Shown: in pieces, positions 8,317 to 18,203 of the stretch
Position numbering within the stretch: position 1 is the first letter of the stretch
Layout: the number at the start of each line of letters is the position of its first letter
Assembly: GCF_027706725.1 (NCBI RefSeq)
Contig: NZ_JAQFWQ010000016.1
Span: forward strand, 21,867-85,866
Source of the DNA: Nocardiopsis endophytica
GTDB lineage: Bacteria; Actinomycetota; Actinomycetes; Streptosporangiales; Streptosporangiaceae
Reading direction: 5' to 3'
Length of the DNA: 64,000 bases
The notes under the pieces: generated by a model
What the model was told of the DNA's origin: nothing
The model's input: only the letters and a program-made list of their open reading frames with translations
The model's database searches: none
Program-made: the position numbers and the translations under genes

Positions 8317-8943
8317 TCACCGGTCGTCGCCGAGGATCCTCTCCTCCGGGAGGCTGGAGGCGTTGTGCTCCAGCAGGCGCCACCCGCCCACGCGCAGCGG
8401 CCCCAGCACCGACCACGAGCAGTTGCCCAGCGGCCCCAGCGCCTGGCGGATCTCCACCGGCAGCCCGAGCATGCGGTTGATGCCCGCGCGCAGCGCCGCC
8501 CCGTGGCCCACGGCCACCAGCAGCCCGCCCTCGGGGACCCGCTCCAGCCCGCGCTCGATCGCCTCGGTGACGCGCTCGCCCACCTCCTCGATGGGCTCGC
8601 CGCCGGGGATCTCCATGCGGGCGTTCTCCTCCGGCCACCGCTCGCGGATCTCCGCGGTGGTCAGCCCCTCCCAGGGCCCGCCGAAGCGCTCCCGCAGCCC
8701 CTTGTCGGTGTGCACGGCGAGCCCCGCGGCCTCCGACAGGTACCCGGCCGTGTCCGCCGCCCGGCGCAGGTCGGAGGCGACGACGGCGTCCGGGCGCAGC
8801 GCGGCCAGCAGGCGCGCCGCGCGCTGGGCCTGCTCCCGGCCCACGTCGTCGAGCGGGATGTCGGACTGCCCCTGGAAGCGCTTCTCGGCGTTCCACTGGG
8901 TCTGGCCGTGGCGCCAGCAGAGGACACGACGGGATTCGGCCAT
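8317..8943 (-). CDS. Histidine phosphatase superfamily protein (phosphoglycerate-mutase-like)
   Basis: 208 aa. The catalytic RHG motif is in VLCWRHGQTQWN (about residues 8-19), with the second Arg in SDLRRAADTA and the second catalytic His in VAVGHGAALRAG near residue 145. Family members act on phosphosugars, phospholipid or cofactor-derived phosphates; this sequence does not show which. It follows nadD-rsfS in the same direction (81 nt after rsfS), an arrangement common in actinobacteria. ATG start 8943 is preceded by AGGAGTTGAGCCG. Confidence 0.9.
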   Translation of the reverse strand: MAESRRVLCWRHGQTQWNAEKRFQGQSDIPLDDVGREQAQRAARLLAALRPDAVVASDLRRAADTAGYLSEAAGLAVHTDKGLRERFGGPWEGLTTAEIRERWPEENARMEIPGGEPIEEVGERVTEAIERGLERVPEGGLLVAVGHGAALRAGINRMLGLPVEIRQALGPLGNCSWSVLGPLRVGGWRLLEHNASSLPEERILGDDR

Positions 8944-9024
8944 CGGCTCAACTCCTGTGCGGGTGGGTGCAGGTCGGTGCGGACCGCCTCCGGGACGGGC
9001 CCCGGGAACCGCCCCATGGACCTC

Positions 9025-9417
9025 TCAGGCGCCGTCCTGGGTGCGCTCGCGGCCCCGCGCGCTCTCCGGCAGGGTGATCGCGGGGCAATCCTTCCACAGC
9101 CGCTCCAGGCCGTAGGTGCCGCGCTCCTCCTCGTGCTGGACGTGCACGACGATGTCGACGTAGTCCAGCAGTACCCAGCGCCCGTCGCGCTCGCCCTCCC
9201 GGCGGACCGGCTTGGCGCCGGCCTCGCGCAGGCGCTCCTCCACCTCGTCGACGATGGAGCGCACCTGCCGGTCGTTGGGGGCGGAGCACAGCAGGAAGGC
9301 GTCGGTGATGACGAGCTGGTCGCTCACGTCGAAGGCGACGACCTCCTGGGCGAGTTTGTCCGAAGCCGCCTCTGCGGCGATGTTCACGAGCTCGACGGCC
9401 CTGTCCGTAGCGGTCAC
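9025..9417 (-). CDS. rsfS: Ribosome silencing factor RsfS
   Basis: 130 aa, normal for the RsfS/Iojap family, which binds L14 on the 50S subunit and blocks subunit joining. Typical sequence: [29 protein letters not shown] (split here: [12 protein letters not shown] then [15 protein letters not shown]), [15 protein letters not shown] and [12 protein letters not shown]. The GTG start overlaps the nadD stop (GTGA), so it is translationally coupled to nadD, a widespread pairing. A longer upstream reading frame belongs to nadD in another phase. Confidence 0.95.
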   Translation of the reverse strand: MTATDRAVELVNIAAEAASDKLAQEVVAFDVSDQLVITDAFLLCSAPNDRQVRSIVDEVEERLREAGAKPVRREGERDGRWVLLDYVDIVVHVQHEEERGTYGLERLWKDCPAITLPESARGRERTQDGA

Positions 9418-10076
9418 GATGAAGCTGCTGCCTCCCCTGGGGTCCGCCCCGCCGACGGTTCGTCGAGGTAGAGCCCGGTCTTGTTGATGTAGCGGACGAT
9501 CCCGTCGGGCACCAGGTACCAGATCGGCTCGCCCTTGCTCACCCGCTCCCGGCACTCGGTGGAGGAGATCGCCAGGGCCGGGATCTCCACCAGGCTGACC
9601 TTGCCGTCGGGCAGCCCGGTGTCGGTCAGCCGGTGCCCGGGCCGGTTACAGCCCACGAAATGCGCGAGTTCGAAGAGTTCGTCCACGTTCTGCCAGCTCA
9701 GGATAGCGCCCAGGGCGTCGGCTCCGGTGATGAAGAACAGCTTGACGTCCGGCCCGTAGGTGCTGCGGAGCTGGCGCAGCGTGTCGATGGTGTAGGTGGG
9801 GCCCTCGCGGTCGACCTCGATCCGGCTCACCTTGAACTGCGGGTTCTCCGCGGTGGCGATGACCGTCATCAGGTAGCGGTCCTCGGCCGGGGCCACCTTG
9901 GCCAGGTCCTTCTGGTAGGGCCGCCCCGCCGGGACGAAGAGCACCTCGTCCAGGTGGAACAGGTGGGCGACCTCGCTGGCGGCGACGAGGTGCCCGTGGT
10001 GGATCGGGTCGAACGTGCCGCCCATGACCCCCACGCGCCGGGGGCCTCCCGGCGCCCGGCCGGCGTCCGCGCCCAT
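9414..10076 (-). CDS. nadD: Nicotinate-nucleotide adenylyltransferase NadD
   Basis: 220 aa. It transfers AMP to nicotinate mononucleotide in NAD synthesis. The nucleotidyltransferase signature [15 protein letters not shown] is at about residues 15-29, and the C-terminal [15 protein letters not shown] with the following [11 protein letters not shown] is the family's SSTxxR region. I chose ATG 10076 with GAGGTGG upstream; an in-frame GTG at 10091 is an alternative, and longer forms lack similarity. It heads the nadD-rsfS-phosphatase operon and is divergent from the M48 protease gene (280 nt apart). Confidence 0.95.
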   Translation of the reverse strand: MGADAGRAPGGPRRVGVMGGTFDPIHHGHLVAASEVAHLFHLDEVLFVPAGRPYQKDLAKVAPAEDRYLMTVIATAENPQFKVSRIEVDREGPTYTIDTLRQLRSTYGPDVKLFFITGADALGAILSWQNVDELFELAHFVGCNRPGHRLTDTGLPDGKVSLVEIPALAISSTECRERVSKGEPIWYLVPDGIVRYINKTGLYLDEPSAGRTPGEAAASS

Positions 10077-10356
10077 CGCTCCGTTCGCCACCTCATCGCT
10101 CCCTTTACACCGGTTTTTCCAGCCGCCGCCGAGACTAACCGAAGGCGTCCACCGCACCGTCCGCGCACCCGGCGCCGGGCGCGTCCCCGAGGGCGGCGCG
10201 GAGGCGGCCGGGAAGGCGGCGCGGACACGGCCGTGGAGGCGGCGCGGAGGCCGCCCCGGGCCGTACGGAGGGCTTTCCGCGCGGATCAGAATTCGCGTCA
10301 TATCTCGTTGCCGGAAATCGTGGCGTCGGCCGGGGAGGCGCGCATAGCATGCCGAC

Positions 10357-11421
10357 ATGGCCACCAACACACCAGACCGCGCCCGCGTCCGACTCGACGA
10401 CATCTCCTCCCGCGCCTACGAGCACCCGGCCGACCGCGGCGCCCTGGTCGCCCTGCGGTCGCTGCGCGGCTTCGACGAGGTCTTCCGCAAACTCTCGGGG
10501 CTGTTCAACGAGCGCGCGCTGCGCCTGATGTTCCTGTCCGGCGCCGTGCGGGTCGGGGAGCGCCAGTTCCCCGACGTGCACGACTACGTGCGCGACGCCG
10601 CGTACGTGCTCGACCTCAAGGAGGTCCCCGAGCTCTACATCAAGATGGACCCCAAGCCCAACGCCATGGCGATCGGCAGCCAGAAGCCGTTCATCGTCAT
10701 GACCAGCGGGCTGTTCGACCTCCTCGACGCCGAGGAGCAGCGCTTCGTGGTCGGCCACGAGGTCGGGCACATCCTGTCCGGCCACGCCGTCTACCGCACC
10801 ATGCTCCTGGCGCTGATCAACCTGGCCGCGCGCGTGGCCTGGATCCCGCTGGGCTACATCGGCCTGCGCGCCATCGTCGCCGCCCTGGAGGAGTGGTACC
10901 GCAAGTCCGAGCTGTCCTGTGACCGCGCGGGCCTGCTCTCCGCCCAGGACCCCGACGCCGCCAAGCGCGCGCTGATGAAGATGGCCGGCGGCTCGCGCCT
11001 GGCCGAGATGAACACCGACGCCTTCCTGGAGCAGGCCAAGGAGTACGACGAGGGGGGCGACGCGCGCGACAGCCTGCTGAAGCTGATGAGCCTGATCGGC
11101 ACCACGCACCCCTTCGCCGTGGTGCGCACCGCCGAGCTGCACCGCTGGATCGAGGACGGCTCGTACCGCACCATCCTCGCCGGGGACTACCCGCGCCGCG
11201 CCACCGACAAGGACGCCTCGGTCAGCGAGGAGGCGCGCAACGCCGCCAACTCCTACAAGCAGTCCTGGGAGCGCTCCTCGGACCCGCTGGTGGGCATGGT
11301 GCGCGACGTCGCCGGGACCGCCGCCAACGCGGGCGGCAAGATCTTCGACACGGTCGCCGAGCGCTGGAAGAGCGCCGGGGGCCGGGGCGGGTCCGACAGC
11401 GGGCAGAGCAGCCGGAACTGA
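10357..11421 (+). CDS. M48-family zinc metalloprotease
   Basis: 354 aa. The zinc motif HEVGH (HExxH) lies in [14 protein letters not shown] at about residues 128-140, followed by a hydrophobic stretch [18 protein letters not shown] and the downstream ELSCDRAG carrying the third ligand region typical of M48 peptidases. Unlike HtpX it lacks a paired N-terminal membrane hairpin; the N terminus is soluble. A C-terminal tail (residues ~295-354) is low-complexity Gly/Ser/Lys. The substrate is unknown. It is divergent from nadD and convergent with the methyltransferase, with a shared terminator at 11487-11525. Confidence 0.88.
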   Translation: MATNTPDRARVRLDDISSRAYEHPADRGALVALRSLRGFDEVFRKLSGLFNERALRLMFLSGAVRVGERQFPDVHDYVRDAAYVLDLKEVPELYIKMDPKPNAMAIGSQKPFIVMTSGLFDLLDAEEQRFVVGHEVGHILSGHAVYRTMLLALINLAARVAWIPLGYIGLRAIVAALEEWYRKSELSCDRAGLLSAQDPDAAKRALMKMAGGSRLAEMNTDAFLEQAKEYDEGGDARDSLLKLMSLIGTTHPFAVVRTAELHRWIEDGSYRTILAGDYPRRATDKDASVSEEARNAANSYKQSWERSSDPLVGMVRDVAGTAANAGGKIFDTVAERWKSAGGRGGSDSGQSSRN

Positions 11422-11486
11422 CGGGCCGCATCCCCGCCGCCGGTACGGCGCCGCCGGTACGGGCGCCGTCGTCACGGCGCACGGCA

Positions 11487-11525
11487 GGGGGTGCGGGCCC
11501 GCCGGTCCCGACCGGCCCGCACCCC
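11487..11525. terminator. Hairpin between convergent M48 protease and methyltransferase genes
   Basis: GGGGTGCGGG pairs with CCCGCACCCC, extended by a second 5-bp stem (CCGGT/ACCGG) after a 4-nt bulge. It sits midway between two stops and could serve both directions; no T-run. Confidence 0.55.
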
Positions 11526-11552
11526 GCCGCGCGCCGCCCCTCGCCCGCGCGC

Positions 11553-12368
11553 TCAGTCCTTGCGCGCCACTCCCCCGGTCATGAAGCGCGCCGCGATGGA
11601 GGTGCTGTCCGGGACGATGCCGTCCGGGCGCCACAGCGGCAGCGGGACGAGCCCGGGCGCGAGCAGCTCCATTCCGTCGAAGTAGGCCATCAGCTCCTCG
11701 AAGGTGCGCACCCGGCCGGTGCCGAGCTGGCTCAGCAGCACCCGCTCCAGCTCCACGCTCTCCGGGGCGTCGCCCAGGCGGGTGAAGTTGGTGATGAAGA
11801 AGTACGACCCGGGGACGGCCGCGTCCCGGAACGCCGCGACGATGCCGTTGGGGTCCTCCTCGTCGAGGATGTGGTGCAGGATGCCGCACAGCATCACGCA
11901 CACCGGCCGGTCGAAGTCGATGAGCTCGCGCACCTCGGGGTGGTCGATCACCGAGCGCGGGTCGCGGATGTCGCCGGTCACGACGTGGGTGTAGGCGTTC
12001 TCCGCCAGGATGGCGTGGCCGTGCGCCGACACAAGCGGGTCGATGTCGACGTAGACCACGCGCGCCGCCGGGTTCGACTGCTGGGCCACCTCGTGGGTGT
12101 TGCGCGCGGTGGGCAGCCCCGACCCCAGGTCGAGGAACTGGTCGATGCCCTGCTCGGCGGCCAGGTGGCGGACGACCCGGTGCAGGATCTCCCGGTTGTG
12201 CCGGGCGATCTCCTTGAGCTCGGGCATGACCTCCAGGCTGGCCTGGGCCACCTGGCGGTCGATGGCGTAATTGTCCTTGCCGTCGAGCATGACGTCGTAG
12301 ACGCGGGCGGCCGTGGGCACCCCGCTGTCGAACGTCGATCCGGACTGCGGGTGCTGATCGGTGGTCAT
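11553..12368 (-). CDS. SAM-dependent methyltransferase, PF04672 (DUF574) family
   Basis: 271 aa. The family hallmark TAARVYDVMLDGKDNYAID is at about residues 18-36. It is followed by the SAM-binding glycine motif FLDLGSGLPTARN, the acidic VVYVDIDPL and VVTGDIRDP. Members are abundant in actinomycetes, mostly of unknown substrate. I start at ATG 12368 with GGGAG 9 nt upstream; an in-frame ATG 12410 gives an N-terminal extension without family similarity. It is monocistronic by position: convergent with the M48 gene and followed upstream by a 322-nt gap to proA. Confidence 0.9.
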   Translation of the reverse strand: MTTDQHPQSGSTFDSGVPTAARVYDVMLDGKDNYAIDRQVAQASLEVMPELKEIARHNREILHRVVRHLAAEQGIDQFLDLGSGLPTARNTHEVAQQSNPAARVVYVDIDPLVSAHGHAILAENAYTHVVTGDIRDPRSVIDHPEVRELIDFDRPVCVMLCGILHHILDEEDPNGIVAAFRDAAVPGSYFFITNFTRLGDAPESVELERVLLSQLGTGRVRTFEELMAYFDGMELLAPGLVPLPLWRPDGIVPDSTSIAARFMTGGVARKD

Positions 12369-12603
12369 GGGGGGCTCCCGGAAACGTGAAAAGTCCTGCT
12401 GTTCCGGCATCGTAGTGCCTCACGGGGCCGCAGTGACCGGCACCCGGCCGCGGTCGCCCCGCCCCGCCCGGCCGACTCCCGGTGACCGGCCGCCGACACA
12501 GAGCGCTCACCTGCGGACACGCGCCCGCACGGCATGGCGCCGGCCGCAGGACCGGGGATCCGCGCCGATGCCGGCCCTGCCGCTGCCGGTCCTGCCGCCC
12601 GGC

Positions 12604-12636
12604 CCGTCGTCTCCGCCCGGCGGGCGAAGACGACGG
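12604..12636 (-). terminator. Terminator after proA
   Basis: A 15-bp stem (12604-12618 with 12622-12636; one mismatch) with a 3-nt loop lies 55 nt beyond the proA stop. It is the only structure I see in the 322-nt gap 12369-12690; the rest is the G+C-rich upstream region of the methyltransferase gene. Confidence 0.6.
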
Positions 12637-12690
12637 CGGGGCCCACCGCGGCGACGCGCGGCGGACCCCGCCGGCCCCTGGGCGCGCCGC

Positions 12691-13947
12691 TCAGCGCACC
12701 TGGCCGTCCCCGGTGACGATGTACTTGGTGGAGGTCATCTCCCGCAACCCCATCGGCCCGCGGGCGTGCAGCTTCTGGGTTGAAATGCCGATCTCCGCGC
12801 CGAAGCCGAACTCCCCGCCGTCGGTGAACCGGGTCGAGGCGTTCACCATGACCGCGGCCGAGTCGACGCGCGAGGTGAAGCGGCGCGCCGCCGCCTGCGA
12901 GTCGGTGACGATGGCCTCGGTGTGCCCCGTGGAGTAGGCCCGGATGTGCGCCATCGCCTCGTCCAGGGTGCCGACCACCTTCACCGCCAGGTCCATCGAC
13001 AGGTACTCGGTGGCCCAGTCGTCCTCGGTGGCGGGCACGGCCCGGTCGTCGACGGCGCGCACCCGGTCGTCCCCGTGCACGGTCACGCCCAGGTCGCCGA
13101 TCTCCCGCAGGAACCGCGGCAGGAAGCGGTCGGCGATCCCCTCGTGCACCAGCAGCGTCTCGGCGGCGTTGCACACCGACACCCGCTGGGCCTTGGCGTT
13201 GACCGCGATGGCCACCGCCTTGTCCAGGTCCGCGTGCTCATCGATGTAGACGTGGCAGTTCCCGGCGCCGGTCTCGATGACGGGCACCGTGGAGTCGCGC
13301 ACCACGGCTTGGATGAGGTTGGCGCCGCCGCGCGGGATGAGCACGTCGACCAGACCCCGGGCGCTCATGAGCGCCTGCGCCGAGTCGCGCCCCGAACCGG
13401 GCACGAGCTGCACGGCGTCGGCGGGGACACCGGTCTTCTCCAAGGCGCCCCGGATGACCTCCACGATGCGGGTGTTGGAGGAGTAGGCCGAGGAGGAGCC
13501 CCGGAGCAGGGCGGCGTTCCCGCTCTTGAGGCACAGCGCCGCCGCGTCGGCGGTGACGTTGGGGCGGCCCTCGTAGATGATCCCGACGACGCCCAGCGGC
13601 ACCCGGATCTGGCGCAGCTCCAGGCCGTTGGGCAGGGTGGAGCCGAAGACGACCTCGCCGACGGGGTCGGGCAGGTCGGCGACGGCGCGGACCGCGTCGG
13701 CGACGGCAGAGACGCGCTCCTCGGTGAGGGCGAGGCGGTCCAGGTAGGCCTCGGTCTCACCGGCGGCGCGCGCCCGGTCGAGGTCCTCGGCGTTGGCGGC
13801 GACGATCGAGGCGGCCTCGGCGACCAGCGCGTCGGCGACCGCGGCCAGGGCCTCGTCCTTGTCCGCCCGGCTCATCGGTGCGAGGTCGGCCGCGGCGTCC
13901 TTGGCCCTTCGGGCGGCGTCGTGCACCTCGCGCTCGGTGTTGCTCAT
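12691..13947 (-). CDS. proA: Glutamate-5-semialdehyde dehydrogenase (gamma-glutamyl phosphate reductase) ProA
   Basis: 418 aa, normal length. It is an NADPH-dependent reductase making glutamate semialdehyde for proline synthesis. Visible: [34 protein letters not shown], and the catalytic Cys in [14 protein letters not shown] near residue 250; SRADKDEAL and the C-terminal [12 protein letters not shown] end ([15 protein letters not shown]) are typical. Start ATG 13947 ([10 protein letters not shown]). It lies 265 nt downstream of proB, an unusually large gap for this pair, filled by two 62-nt palindromic elements that may affect read-through. Confidence 0.97.
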   Translation of the reverse strand: MSNTEREVHDAARRAKDAAADLAPMSRADKDEALAAVADALVAEAASIVAANAEDLDRARAAGETEAYLDRLALTEERVSAVADAVRAVADLPDPVGEVVFGSTLPNGLELRQIRVPLGVVGIIYEGRPNVTADAAALCLKSGNAALLRGSSSAYSSNTRIVEVIRGALEKTGVPADAVQLVPGSGRDSAQALMSARGLVDVLIPRGGANLIQAVVRDSTVPVIETGAGNCHVYIDEHADLDKAVAIAVNAKAQRVSVCNAAETLLVHEGIADRFLPRFLREIGDLGVTVHGDDRVRAVDDRAVPATEDDWATEYLSMDLAVKVVGTLDEAMAHIRAYSTGHTEAIVTDSQAAARRFTSRVDSAAVMVNASTRFTDGGEFGFGAEIGISTQKLHARGPMGLREMTSTKYIVTGDGQVR

Positions 13948-14039
13948 CGGGGATTCCGTTCGCTCGGGAATGTCGTGGTCGTGGATCGGGTAGCGGGCCT
14001 GCGCCCAGCCTATTCCGGACGCCCCCGCCGGGGTGGGGC

Positions 14040-14101
14040 GATGATCTCGACGAAGGTGCTGCCAAAACCTCCGGAATGACTGCACTCCCGTCGAGATCAT
14101 C
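14040..14101 (-). repeat. 62-nt palindromic element, copy A
   Basis: Ends are GATGATCTCG and CGAGATCATC. Read on the minus strand it matches copy D (49861-49922) at 55 of 62 positions by direct comparison, loop included. The outer 12 bp pair perfectly and the inner arm pairs with several mismatches. It lies in the proB-proA gap, 93 nt before the proA start. Confidence 0.85.
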
Positions 14102-14126
14102 GCGGAGCGGCGCAGCGCACCCTCCC

Positions 14127-14188
14127 GTTGATCTCGGGAGAAACGCCCCTAAAACCGCACGTGTAGCGTCGTTTTCCCCGAGATCAAC
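14127..14188 (+). repeat. 62-nt palindromic element, copy B
   Basis: Ends GTTGATCTCG and CGAGATCAAC pair perfectly; the inner arm differs from copies A and D but still largely pairs (GGGAGAAACG with CGTTTTCCCC). AAAACCGC occupies element positions 25-32, the same register as in the reverse complement of copy D. It ends 25 nt beyond the proB stop. Confidence 0.85.
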
Positions 14189-14212
14189 AAGGAAGTGGCG
14201 GGTGGGGGGCGG

Positions 14213-15502
14213 CTACGCCGGGGAGCCGCCCGCCGGGGCCGTCGCCCTCGGGATGCCCGGAGCGTTCCCGCCGTTCGACGCCGCCGTGCTCCCCCCGTCG
14301 GCCGACCGGGCGCGGTCCAGCAGCACCATGTCGTCGCGGTGCACGATCTCGCGCTCGTACTCGGGCCCCATCTCGCGGGCCAGCCACCGGGTGGAGCGCC
14401 CCATCAGCATCGGGATCTCCGCGGCGTCGTAGTTGACCAGCCCGCGGGCCACCGTCCGCCCGTCCTCGTCGCGCAGGTCGACCGGGTCCCCGGCGCTGAA
14501 CTCGCCCTCGACCTTCACCACGCCGGCGGGCAGCAGGGAGGCGTGCTCGGCGGCCACCGCCCGCACCGCACCCGGGTCCAGGACCACGGTCCCCCGGCCC
14601 GCCGTCGCGTGCGCGAGCCAGAGCTGCCGGGCCGTCGGCCGCCGCTTGGACGACGCGGTGAACAGCGTGCCCACCGGTTCGCCCGCCAGCGCCGCCCCCG
14701 CGTTCGCCGCGGAGGTGAGCACCGTGGGCACCCCCGCCTCGGTGGCGATGCGCGCCGACTCCAGCTTGGTCACCATCCCGCCGGTGCCGACCCCGCGCCC
14801 GCCGGTGCCGCCGACGTCCACCCCGTCCAGGTCGCCCGCGCCGGACACCCGCGGGATGCGCCGGGTCCCCGGCTTGGCGGGGTTCCCGTCGTAGAGCGCG
14901 TCCACGTCGGAGAGCAGCAGCAGCGCCTCGGCCCGCAGCAGGTGCGCGACCAGGGCGGCCAGGCGGTCGTTGTCGCCGAACCGGATCTCGTGCGTGGCGA
15001 CGGTGTCGTTCTCGTTGACGATGGGCACGCCGCCCATGTCGAGCAGCCGCCGCAGGGTGCGCTGGGCGTTGCGGTACTGCACCCGCCGCATCAGGTCCTC
15101 CACGGTGAGGAGCACCTGCGCGGCGGTCAGGCCGTGGCGCGCGAACGCGCCCGTGTAGTGGGCCACCAGCAGCCCCTGGCCGACGCTGGCCGCGGCCTGC
15201 TGGGTGGCCAGGTCCCGGGGGCGGGCGGCCAGCCCGAGCGGGCCCATGCCCGCGGCGACCGCGCCCGAGGAGACCAGCACCAGCTCGGTCCCGGCGGCGC
15301 GGCGGCGCGCCAGCACGTCGGTCAGCTCGGCGATGCGGTCGGTGTCGATGTGCCCGTCGGGGGTGGTCAGCGACGAGGAGCCGACCTTGACCACCACGCG
15401 CCGCGCTGCGCGCAGTTCCCCCCGGGCGCCTCCCGGGGTCCCGCCCCCGGAGACCCCGGAGGCGCTGTCCCTGTTCTGCCCTGCTGTGCCTTCCTGGTGC
15501 AC
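14213..15502 (-). CDS. proB: Glutamate 5-kinase ProB
   Basis: 429 aa. It phosphorylates glutamate as the first, feedback-controlled step of proline synthesis. The amino-acid kinase domain begins RRVVVKVGSSSLT near residue 34 and includes LVSSGAVAAGMG, NENDTVATHEIRFGDNDRL and SDVDALYDGNP. A C-terminal PUA domain covers residues ~300-380 (DPGAVRAVAAEHASLLPAGV). About 33 N-terminal and 45 C-terminal residues exceed the usual length; the start (GTG 15502) may therefore lie further in. It follows obg by 69 nt in the same direction. Confidence 0.95.
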   Translation of the reverse strand: MHQEGTAGQNRDSASGVSGGGTPGGARGELRAARRVVVKVGSSSLTTPDGHIDTDRIAELTDVLARRRAAGTELVLVSSGAVAAGMGPLGLAARPRDLATQQAAASVGQGLLVAHYTGAFARHGLTAAQVLLTVEDLMRRVQYRNAQRTLRRLLDMGGVPIVNENDTVATHEIRFGDNDRLAALVAHLLRAEALLLLSDVDALYDGNPAKPGTRRIPRVSGAGDLDGVDVGGTGGRGVGTGGMVTKLESARIATEAGVPTVLTSAANAGAALAGEPVGTLFTASSKRRPTARQLWLAHATAGRGTVVLDPGAVRAVAAEHASLLPAGVVKVEGEFSAGDPVDLRDEDGRTVARGLVNYDAAEIPMLMGRSTRWLAREMGPEYEREIVHRDDMVLLDRARSADGGSTAASNGGNAPGIPRATAPAGGSPA

Positions 15503-15570
15503 GGCGGACGACTTCCCATCTGTGTCGATCGTCGAAGCGGCCGGGCGTCTGCCACCTCGCCCGCGCGGCG

Positions 15571-16941
15571 TCAGCCCAGCCGGGAGTCGCTGCCGCGCGG
15601 GCCGATCGGGGCCTGGTCGGAGTCGATGCCCGGTGCCCAGTCGAAGACCACGGAGTCCTCCTCGGTGCCGATGTAGACCTCGGCCCCCGCGGTGGCGCCC
15701 GCCTTGGCGAGGGCGTCCTCGATGCCGAGCCGGTCGAGGCGCTCGGCCAGGTAGCCGACGGCCTCCTCGTTGGAGAAGTCAGTCTGGCGGACCCAGCGCT
15801 CCGGCTTGGTGCCGCGGATCCGGAAGATGTTGTCGCCCAGGGAGACGACCTCGAACGAGGCCTCGCCGATCTCGCGGGGGCGCAGGACCACCCGGGTGGG
15901 CTCGGGCTCGGGCCGGGCGGCACGGGCGCGGGCGACCTCGTCGCCCATGGCGAAGGCCAGCTCGCGCAGGCCCTCCCGGCTGGCGGCGGAGACCTCCAGC
16001 ACCTTCAGGCCGCGCTCCTCCAGCATGGGGCGCACGATCTCGGCCAGGTCGCGGGCGTCGGGCACGTCGATCTTGTTCAGGACGACCAGGCGGGGCCGGT
16101 CGGACAGGTCGACCTCCATCAGCTCGCCGTAGGCGGCCAGCTCGGCCTCCAGGGCGTCGAGGTCGCGGACCGGGTCGCGGTCGGGGTCGTAGGTGGCGGT
16201 CATGCAGTCCAGGACGTGCACGAGGGTGGAGCACCGCTCGATGTGCCGCAGGAAGTTCATGCCCAGGCCGCGCCCCTGGCTGGCCCCGGGGATGAGGCCG
16301 GGGACGTCGGCGACGACGTACTGCACCTCGCCGGAGTCGACGACGCCGAGGTTGGGGATCAGCGTGGTGAACGGGTAGTCGGCGATCTTGGGCTTGGCCG
16401 CCGACAGGGCCGCGATGAGCGAGGACTTGCCCGCGCTGGGGAAGCCGACCAGGCCGACGTCGGCGATGGTCTTGATCTCCAGGCGCACGTCGGCCGACAG
16501 GCCCTCCTCGCCCTTGAGGGCGAACCCGGGGGCCTTGCGCTTGGGCGAGGCGAGCGCGGCGTTGCCGAGGCCGCCCGCGCCGCCGTCGGCCAGCACGAGC
16601 CGGGTCCCGGCGCCGACGAGGTCGGCGATGACCTCGCCGTCCGCACCGGTGACGACGGTGCCGTCGGGGACGGGCAGGACCAGGTCGTCGCCGTTGGCGC
16701 CGTTGCGGTTGCCGCCCTTGCCGGGCGTGCCGTTCCCGGCCCGGCGGTGGGGGCGGCGCTGGTATTCCAGGAGGGTGGCGATCTGCGGGTCGACCTCCAG
16801 GACGATGTCGCCGCCGCGCCCGCCGTTGCCGCCGTCGGGGCCGCCGAGGGGCTTGAACTTCTCCCGGTGGATGGAGGCACAGCCGTGCCCGCCGTCACCG
16901 GCCTTGACGTGCAAGGCCGCTTCGTCGACGAAATCGGGCAT
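15571..16941 (-). CDS. obg: GTPase Obg (CgtA)
   Basis: 456 aa. It is a ribosome-associated GTPase in 50S assembly and development control. The Gly-rich Obg fold covers residues 1-158 ([31 protein letters not shown]). The G domain includes [14 protein letters not shown] (G1), [16 protein letters not shown] (G3) and NKIDV (G4). A C-terminal OCT domain (residues ~345-425, ending [14 protein letters not shown]) is the actinobacterial/firmicute form. Start ATG 16941. In this family obg normally follows rpmA directly; here about 1.3 kb containing a CRISPR array intervenes. Confidence 0.97.
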   Translation of the reverse strand: MPDFVDEAALHVKAGDGGHGCASIHREKFKPLGGPDGGNGGRGGDIVLEVDPQIATLLEYQRRPHRRAGNGTPGKGGNRNGANGDDLVLPVPDGTVVTGADGEVIADLVGAGTRLVLADGGAGGLGNAALASPKRKAPGFALKGEEGLSADVRLEIKTIADVGLVGFPSAGKSSLIAALSAAKPKIADYPFTTLIPNLGVVDSGEVQYVVADVPGLIPGASQGRGLGMNFLRHIERCSTLVHVLDCMTATYDPDRDPVRDLDALEAELAAYGELMEVDLSDRPRLVVLNKIDVPDARDLAEIVRPMLEERGLKVLEVSAASREGLRELAFAMGDEVARARAARPEPEPTRVVLRPREIGEASFEVVSLGDNIFRIRGTKPERWVRQTDFSNEEAVGYLAERLDRLGIEDALAKAGATAGAEVYIGTEEDSVVFDWAPGIDSDQAPIGPRGSDSRLG

Positions 16942-17164
16942 GTGCCTGGTTCTCCCCGTGTCGCGCCGGCGCGCACTCCGGCGCGCGGTTCCTGCCGTGT
17001 GAAAGCCCTCGACCCGCCGGTCCGATCCGGGCGGGGAGGAATGATCCACCGCTCACCACTCTAGACGGTCGGGCCGACCGACGGCGAAGGCATGGGCGGG
17101 AGGGAGACCGATCACACCGTGGGGGCGGGGTGTGATGCCGGACGGCGCCCGTCGGACGGCCCCC

Positions 17165-17596
17165 GGCGCTTCCCCGCGCGTGCGGGGCTCCCGACCGACC
17201 CGACGCCCATCCACACGGAGGCCGACAAGGGTCCATCCCCGCATGTGCGGGGCATTCAAGGACAGCCAGGCTGACGTGAACTAGGTTCCATCCCCGCCTG
17301 TGCAGGGAGTGCGGGGGACCGCCCGCACCGGTGAACACGGTGGTCGGGTGGCCCATGGTGGTGAACGTGCTGCTCGTGGTCAATATGTGGCCATCCCCGT
17401 CCGAGCGGGGAGAACGGAGGCCCTCGCCAAGCGGGTCCTACCGAAGGGTCCATCCCCGCGTCGCGGGGCAGCCAGTCTTCACGATCCTCACAGAGACGAT
17501 CGGCGGTCCATCCCCGTCACGCGGGGAGCGGTCCATGTGCGTGAACGTCGTCGTCGGGTCCTTCCTGGTTCCATCCCCGTGCACATGGGTGGCAGA
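17165..17596 (-). repeat. Degenerate leader-distal part of the CRISPR array
   Basis: Seven recognisable but damaged repeat units start at 17165, 17230, 17285, 17388, 17447, 17505 and 17568, each keeping the CATCCCC... stem half on the plus strand. Start-to-start distances are 65, 55, 103, 59, 58 and 63 nt instead of 61, so both repeats and spacers carry indels, and one unit near 17330 seems lost. The unit at 17165 still matches the consensus at 22 of 28 positions. This is the old end of the array. Confidence 0.7.
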
Positions 17597-17613
17597 AGGC
17601 TATCGATCAAGGC

Positions 17614-18130
17614 GGTCCATCCCCATACGTGCAGGGCGCACCGAGGTCTTCGCCCACCCGATCGAGACGGCGGGTCCATCCCCGCGCGGGCGGGGCCTAC
17701 CTCTGCAGTCGTTCCAGGGGTCGTTCTCGATCGCGGGTCCATCCCCGCGCGTGCGGGGTAGCGGGCCGTCGGAAGGATCTTCGTCGAGGAGCAGCGGGGT
17801 CCATCCCCGCGCGGGCGGGGAGCACGGAGTCGGCGAACTCAGCGAGACGTCGGTGACGGGTCCATCCCCGCGCGTGCGGGGAGCACCCATCCACCAGGGG
17901 CGCCTTCCCGCCATCCGCGGGTCCATCCCCGCGCGTGCGGGGAGCACGGTGTCGGGTCGGCTAGTCGTCCTCGGCGGTCGGGTCCATCCCCGCGCGGGCG
18001 GGGAGCACCCCCGCGACGTCGGGGACTTGTGGGCAAGGCCGGGTCCATCCCCGCGCGGGCGGGGAGCACTCGACAGCGCGGAGCTGGCCGCCGAGATCGT
18101 GCGGTCCATCCCCGCGCGGGCGGGGAGCAC
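17614..18130 (-). CRISPR. Type I-E-like CRISPR array, cas genes not in window
   Basis: Six repeats at 17798, 17859, 17920, 17981, 18042 and 18103 are 28 nt, on an exact 61-nt period, with 33-nt spacers. They are identical except for one T/G position in the loop. Repeats at 17736, 17673 and 17614 carry changes at their ends. Read on the minus strand the repeat starts GTGCTCCCCGC, has a 4-6-nt loop, and ends GCGGGGATGGACC, which is the actinobacterial type I-E form (E. coli-like CCCCGC/GCGGGG stem). The leader should be on the right. Open frames across it with repeating PARAGMD-like peptides are artefacts of the repeats. No Cas protein is encoded anywhere in the window. Confidence 0.95.
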
Positions 18131-18203
18131 TCTCGTTGACCTGGGGCGTTCCCTCCCGGCACTGCCCTCTCATGCCACTTCGCACTCCCCCATCATCCAC
18201 GAA
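18131..18203 (-). promoter_or_regulatory. Probable CRISPR leader
   Basis: This 73-nt stretch lies between the best-conserved end of the array and the rpmA terminator, upstream of the first repeat in the transcribed orientation. It holds no gene. I see no convincing -35/-10 pair. Position and repeat quality are the only support. Confidence 0.45.

Noticed and set aside
14036..14104. Insertion sequence or MITE with target-site duplication
   Set aside because: I compared flanks of all four 62-nt elements and see no consistent direct duplication, and no transposase is near.
17600..18162. Open frames with repeated PARAGMD/RPRGDGP peptides
   Set aside because: These are translations of CRISPR repeats, not a repeat protein gene.
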